NCBI GenBank assembly: GCA_021789355.1
Contig: JAJYJR010000256.1
Coordinates: 1 to 7,899, forward strand
Source: Chloroflexota bacterium
Lineage (GTDB): Bacteria > Chloroflexota > Limnocylindria > Limnocylindrales > CSP1-4
Direction of reading: 5' to 3'
Length of the DNA: 7,899 bases
Shown here: piece by piece, positions 5,169-7,899 of the stretch
Layout of the letters: each line of letters begins with the position of its first letter
How positions within the stretch are numbered: position 1 is the first letter of the stretch
The notes under the pieces: generated by a model
What the model was told of the DNA's origin: nothing
Database searches by the model: none
What the model saw: only the letters and a program-made list of their open reading frames with translations
Made by a program: the position numbers and the translations under genes

Positions 5169-6182
5169 ATGTCGAGCCATCACGCAGCACCCCACGACTC
5201 GCTCGTGTCCGGCATCCTGCTGATCGCCGCGACGAGCGACCTCGGCGAGCGGCTCGACGGCCTGGCACGCGAGGCAGCCGCACTGGTCGACGGTGCCGCG
5301 GTCATCCACCTCCTCGACGAGGACGAGCAGGTGCTCCGGCCCGTGGCGGCCCACCCCGTCGATCCGGACGACGAGCCCACCCTGCACCTTGCCGGCAGCG
5401 ATCCGATCGATGCCGCCGCACTCGCGGCGCGGGACCGCCACGAGGTCGTCTCCGATGGCGTGGATCACGCGACGGCGGCGCTCCATGCGGTCCCCGGCAC
5501 GACCGTGGCCCTGCACCTGCCGCTCGTGCTCGAGCGACCTGCCGAGAGCCCGGACGTCGAGGGCGTTCTCACAGTCGCCGGCGGCGCGTCGGTGGCGGCG
5601 CCCGTCCTGGAGTCGCTGCGCGCTCTCGCCACACTTGCCGCGGTAGCCGCCCACCAGGCCCATCTCGAGTCGGCCCTGGGAGAGCGCGCCGACTGGTTCG
5701 ACCGGGTCGCGCACACCGACCCACTGACCGGACTCGCGAACCGTCGCACCCTCGACCGCATGCTGGAGCTCGAGCTGGCACGCGCCGCACGCCAGGGCAC
5801 GGAGCTCTGCGTGGCGCTGTTCAGCGTGGACGGACAGGATCGGCTCGCGGAGCGGCACGGTGCCCGCGCGGCGGACGACGTGCTGCGGCGCGTGGCCGCG
5901 GCCCTCGCGGAGACGGTGCGGCTGGTGGACATGGTCGCGCGCTACGGCCGCGCGGAGTTCGTGGTCGTGGCGCCGGGATCGACCGGCATGGCGATGGCGA
6001 ACCGGGCGGCGGCGGCCGTCCGCAGCCTCGAGCCCGGCGACGGTGGCACGGCGGTGTCCGTGAGCGTTGGCGTGGCCGCGTTCCCCGCCCATGGGACCAC
6101 CAGCGAGGAGCTCGTGACGGCGGCCGAGGCGGCGCTCGATGAGGCGCGGAGGCAGGGCGGGGCGGTGGTCGGGGCGAGCTGA
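5169..6182 (+). CDS. GAF domain plus catalytically degenerate GGDEF protein, likely c-di-GMP receptor
   Basis: This is a 337-residue soluble protein. Residues about 12-165 look like a GAF sensor domain and residues 180-335 are a GGDEF domain. The domain opens canonically (HTDPLTGLANRRTLDRML, 182-199), but the active site is lost. The signature GGDEF reads GRAEF (260-264), so the metal-binding third position is Ala262. The first Mg-binding Asp of the usual D-x-D-x-F-K-x-x-N-D stretch is Ser219, and the guanine-contacting Asn is Ala227. Diguanylate cyclase activity is therefore unlikely. The inhibitory-site motif RxxD is intact as RLVD (251-254) at the correct distance before the signature, as in degenerate GGDEF proteins that act as c-di-GMP receptors. 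There is no EAL or output domain and no membrane segment. It is divergent from darA and convergent with tmk, 75 bp apart. What the GAF domain senses is unknown. Confidence 0.9.
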   Translation: MSSHHAAPHDSLVSGILLIAATSDLGERLDGLAREAAALVDGAAVIHLLDEDEQVLRPVAAHPVDPDDEPTLHLAGSDPIDAAALAARDRHEVVSDGVDHATAALHAVPGTTVALHLPLVLERPAESPDVEGVLTVAGGASVAAPVLESLRALATLAAVAAHQAHLESALGERADWFDRVAHTDPLTGLANRRTLDRMLELELARAARQGTELCVALFSVDGQDRLAERHGARAADDVLRRVAAALAETVRLVDMVARYGRAEFVVVAPGSTGMAMANRAAAAVRSLEPGDGGTAVSVSVGVAAFPAHGTTSEELVTAAEAALDEARRQGGAVVGAS

Positions 6183-6257
6183 TCGGCCGTCCACCGCGGG
6201 CCCCGGGTCTGCCGCGCCAGCCACCCACCGCCGGCGCGACTACGGCCAACCGCTCCC

Positions 6258-6932
6258 TCAGCGTTCCTGCTTACCCGCCTCGCGCGTCACGTCCAGGAAC
6301 GCCTCGACCGCCGCGTGCACGTCGGCAGCCACCCTGTCGGCCGGCCGGTCCGCGTCCACCACGCGCCAGCGATGCGGCTCCACGCGGGCCAGCTCGAGGA
6401 AGCCGTCGCGCACGCGCCCGTGGTAGGCCATGTCGAACGCGCCGGACCGCTCGAATCGGGTCATTCCGTCCGGTTCCCCCAGGACCCGCCGTCGCAGGCC
6501 CGCATCCACCGGCAGGTCGAGCAGGATCGTCAGGTCGGGCTGGATGCCACGTGTGGCGAACGTGCCGATCTCGCGGAGCCGGTCGAGCGGGAGCCCGCTG
6601 CCATACCCCTGGTACGCCACCGTGGAATCTGCGTACCGGTCGCACACGACCACGGCGCCCCGGGCGAGCGCCGGCTCGATCACGTCGTCGACGTGCTGGG
6701 CGCGCGCGGCGTCGAAGAGCAGCGCGTCGGCGCGGGGACTGTGCGCCGATGCGTCGTCGGCATGCAGGAGGATGTCGCGCACCCGCTCGCCGATCGGGGT
6801 TCCCCCGGGTTCGCGGGTCAGCACGACGTCGAGGCCGCGCGCGCGGAGCGCCTGCGCGAGACGGGTCGCCTGCGTCGACTTGCCCGAACCGTCGGGCCCC
6901 TCGAACGTGATGAACCGCCCCTGCTGCACCAT
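6258..6932 (-). CDS. tmk: Thymidylate kinase (dTMP kinase)
   Basis: This enzyme phosphorylates dTMP to dTDP with ATP, an essential cytoplasmic step of dTTP synthesis. The protein has 224 residues, the usual length. Motifs in order are the P-loop FEGPDGSGKST (10-20), TREPGGTPIGERVRD (39-53) that binds dTMP, CDRYADSTVAYQGYG (97-111) with the conserved DRY, a LID region near 150-158 (VLGEPDGMT), and ERSGAFDMAYHGRVRDGF (161-178). All key residues appear intact. The ATG at 6932 lies 8 bases downstream of a TAGACT -10 box, so translation is probably leaderless; longer in-frame extensions upstream would start before the promoter. A GTG codon follows directly. It lies upstream of darA on the same strand but with its own promoter, and the divergent GAF-GGDEF gene intervenes. 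Confidence 0.96.
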   Translation of the reverse strand: MVQQGRFITFEGPDGSGKSTQATRLAQALRARGLDVVLTREPGGTPIGERVRDILLHADDASAHSPRADALLFDAARAQHVDDVIEPALARGAVVVCDRYADSTVAYQGYGSGLPLDRLREIGTFATRGIQPDLTILLDLPVDAGLRRRVLGEPDGMTRFERSGAFDMAYHGRVRDGFLELARVEPHRWRVVDADRPADRVAADVHAAVEAFLDVTREAGKQER

Positions 6933-6940
6933 CCGCAGGC

Positions 6941-6968
6941 AGTCTACCGGCTCGGCCGTCCTTGTCGC
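6941..6968 (-). promoter_or_regulatory. tmk promoter, GCGACA-N16-TAGACT
   Basis: On the minus strand TAGACT (6946-6941) is followed by 8 bases and the tmk ATG. GCGACA (6968-6963) lies 16 bases upstream and matches the -35 consensus at four of six bases. With the darA and guaB3 boxes it gives a local -10 pattern TAnACTGC. Confidence 0.6.
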
Positions 6969-7010
6969 GGCTCGGACCCACGGAATCTGGGGGCCACGGG
7001 GAGAAGAACA

Positions 7011-7049
7011 GTTCACAAGGCCGTTCACAGGACACAGGCCGTTCACAGG
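7011..7049. repeat. Three GTTCACA repeats upstream of tmk
   Basis: GTTCACA occurs at 7011, 7023 and 7041. The last two are part of an exact 13-bp direct repeat GGCCGTTCACAGG (7019-7031 and 7037-7049) with an 18-base period. The block lies 65-100 bp upstream of the tmk -10 box and 95-130 bp before the plus-strand ORF at 7143. An activator or repressor site is possible. The GTTCAC core is shared with the left-hand 20-bp motif but is short enough to be chance. Confidence 0.5.
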
Positions 7050-7292
7050 CTATTGACTCGGCTGAACGGATCGCGGACCATGACCAACCAGGCAGTCCGC
7101 TGTCGTCCCGACAACTTGTTGACGGACTGAAGGCAACCAAACATGACCGTGACTGATTCCGTGACGACGTACGTGAGCCGGAACGTCGAACGGATCCTCG
7201 GCTTCGCCCCCGACGAGATCTCGGCGTGCCGGGTTGGTGGCGGCAACATCTGGCAGTCGACGATCGGGCGAGCGTGGACGAATCAGGTCGCG

Positions 7293-7322
7293 CGGGCGCA
7301 GGCGACACGGGCGCAGGCGACA
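7293..7322. repeat. 15-bp direct duplication in the PAS-like ORF
   Basis: CGGGCGCAGGCGACA is present twice in tandem (7293-7307, 7308-7322) and begins a third time. It keeps the frame from 7143, where it encodes RAQAT twice. Confidence 0.9.
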
Positions 7323-7883
7323 CGGGCGCGCGAATGGGAGACCGAGGCACGATTCCTCCGTCGCGTGCGCCACTCGGCCATCCGGGTCGGCTCGTTCAGA
7401 CTCGCAATTCCCCGTGACCGCGACGGGAGCCGCCTCTCGTCCGCGCCCCAGCCGCGCCGCGCGCCCTCGCGCCGAGTGCGCGTCCCGCGGGGGGCGGGGG
7501 GAGCCGGACCTGCGCGGCACGCGACGTCGAGCTCCACACGTTCCAACCAGCGTCGGCGAGCGGCTGGACGACCGGCGCTACGTCAGTCCCGGGCCGGTGA
7601 CTGCGCCCGGCGCGGTCGCCCAGCCCGAGGAGGTAAGCCCGGGCTGCTCACGCGAGTTGACCGACAGGCTGTGCCAGGAATGCCGAGCCGTCGCGCCAGG
7701 CGGTCGCACGTGACCGGTATCGCTCTCGGCCCCAACCGGGGAACACTGGCACCGGAGTGGTTCGCGAGTCGCGAGGCCCGCCCGGTCCACGTCCGCCCTT
7801 GGCCGCCTCACCTCAACCGCTCCTCGTCCGATCGCGCGCCCTCGCCGTGCGCCTTCCGGCCACGCCTGTCCCGATCGCCATTC

Positions 7884-7899
7884 GGAGGGTCAATCGATG
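7884..7899 (+). promoter_or_regulatory. Strong ribosome site and probable start codon of the next gene
   Basis: GGAGGG at 7884-7889 is followed after seven bases by an ATG that is the last codon of the window (7897-7899). This is the best Shine-Dalgarno in the window, and it suggests that a plus-strand gene begins here and that 7143-7896 is its upstream region. The gene itself is outside the window. Confidence 0.6.

Larger units (their letters stand above)
7143..7899 (+). pseudogene. Open frame with N-terminal PAS-like fragment, probably decayed
   Basis: From the ATG at 7143 this frame runs to the window end without a stop, 252 codons. Residues 9-26 (TYVSRNVERILGFAPDEI) look strongly like the middle of a PAS sensor domain, where typical proteins read TYVSPNVERILGYTPEEI. 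The first strand of PAS is missing before it, and the HPDD-type continuation is missing after it. Instead there is a segment with a duplicated ARAQATR, then a stretch rich in Arg, Ser and Pro that looks like non-coding shadow. No ribosome site precedes the ATG. The simplest reading is a remnant of a PAS-containing signalling gene, broken by deletions or frameshifts, with the long frame open by GC bias. A true divergent protein is less likely. No other credible gene was found in 7250-7896. Confidence 0.35.

Noticed and set aside
6183..6257. Rho-independent terminator between the GAF-GGDEF gene and tmk
   Set aside because: Some GC-rich self-complementary sequence is present, but I found no strong stem followed by a T-run on either strand.
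7079..7129. 16-codon plus-strand ORF just before 7143, possible leader peptide
   Set aside because: It has no ribosome site, no run of regulatory codons and no attenuator-like hairpins; likely chance.
7050..7520. Minus-strand 156-codon frame opposite the PAS-like ORF
   Set aside because: It is low complexity, has no motif, and is antisense to the PAS-like stretch, which is the only recognisable coding signal there.

Overview
This is a GC-rich bacterial window with six genes I can place confidently, plus one weak ORF at the left and one probably decayed ORF at the right. DarA, GuaB3, start codons that look leaderless behind TAnACT -10 boxes, and many short GC-rich tandem repeats suggest a high-GC, DarA-bearing lineage. 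Chloroflexota (Limnocylindria-like) is my best guess. That placement is inference from gene content and style, because no rRNA or other phylogenetic marker is present.

Left, accessory-looking part (1-1865): a minus-strand XRE-type HTH protein (511-1359) carries a C-terminal domain that resembles a PD-(D/E)XK nuclease fold with a changed active site. A weak ORF (44-514) overlaps its stop codon by four bases. Four copies of a roughly 20-bp motif (core GTTCAC..S ACGTG-like) lie around these two, one of them ending on the HTH gene's start codon. Between the HTH gene and guaB3 are about 500 bp without a gene, holding two tandem-repeat blocks.

Centre (1866-4985): guaB3 (minus; IMP dehydrogenase family, purine synthesis) is divergent from a threonine/serine ammonia-lyase gene (plus) across a 58-bp gap that holds a TATACT promoter. 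The ammonia-lyase carries a striking insert of eight octapeptide repeats just before its PLP-phosphate loop. It converges, across an array of 18/19-bp repeats, on darA (minus), a PII-like cyclic-di-AMP receptor.

Right (4986-7899): darA is divergent from a GAF-GGDEF gene whose catalytic GGDEF residues are lost but whose RxxD inhibitory (c-di-GMP binding) site is intact. That gene converges on tmk (thymidylate kinase; minus). In Firmicutes tmk and darA (yaaQ) are neighbours. Here they remain close and on one strand, but a probable c-di-GMP receptor lies between them. Past tmk there are short GTTCACA repeats, an open frame beginning with a PAS-like fragment that then degenerates, and, at the last three bases, an ATG behind a strong Shine-Dalgarno that probably starts the next gene.

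The overall oddity is that nearly every gene gap, and the inside of one enzyme, holds its own unrelated minisatellite (units of 12-24 bp).
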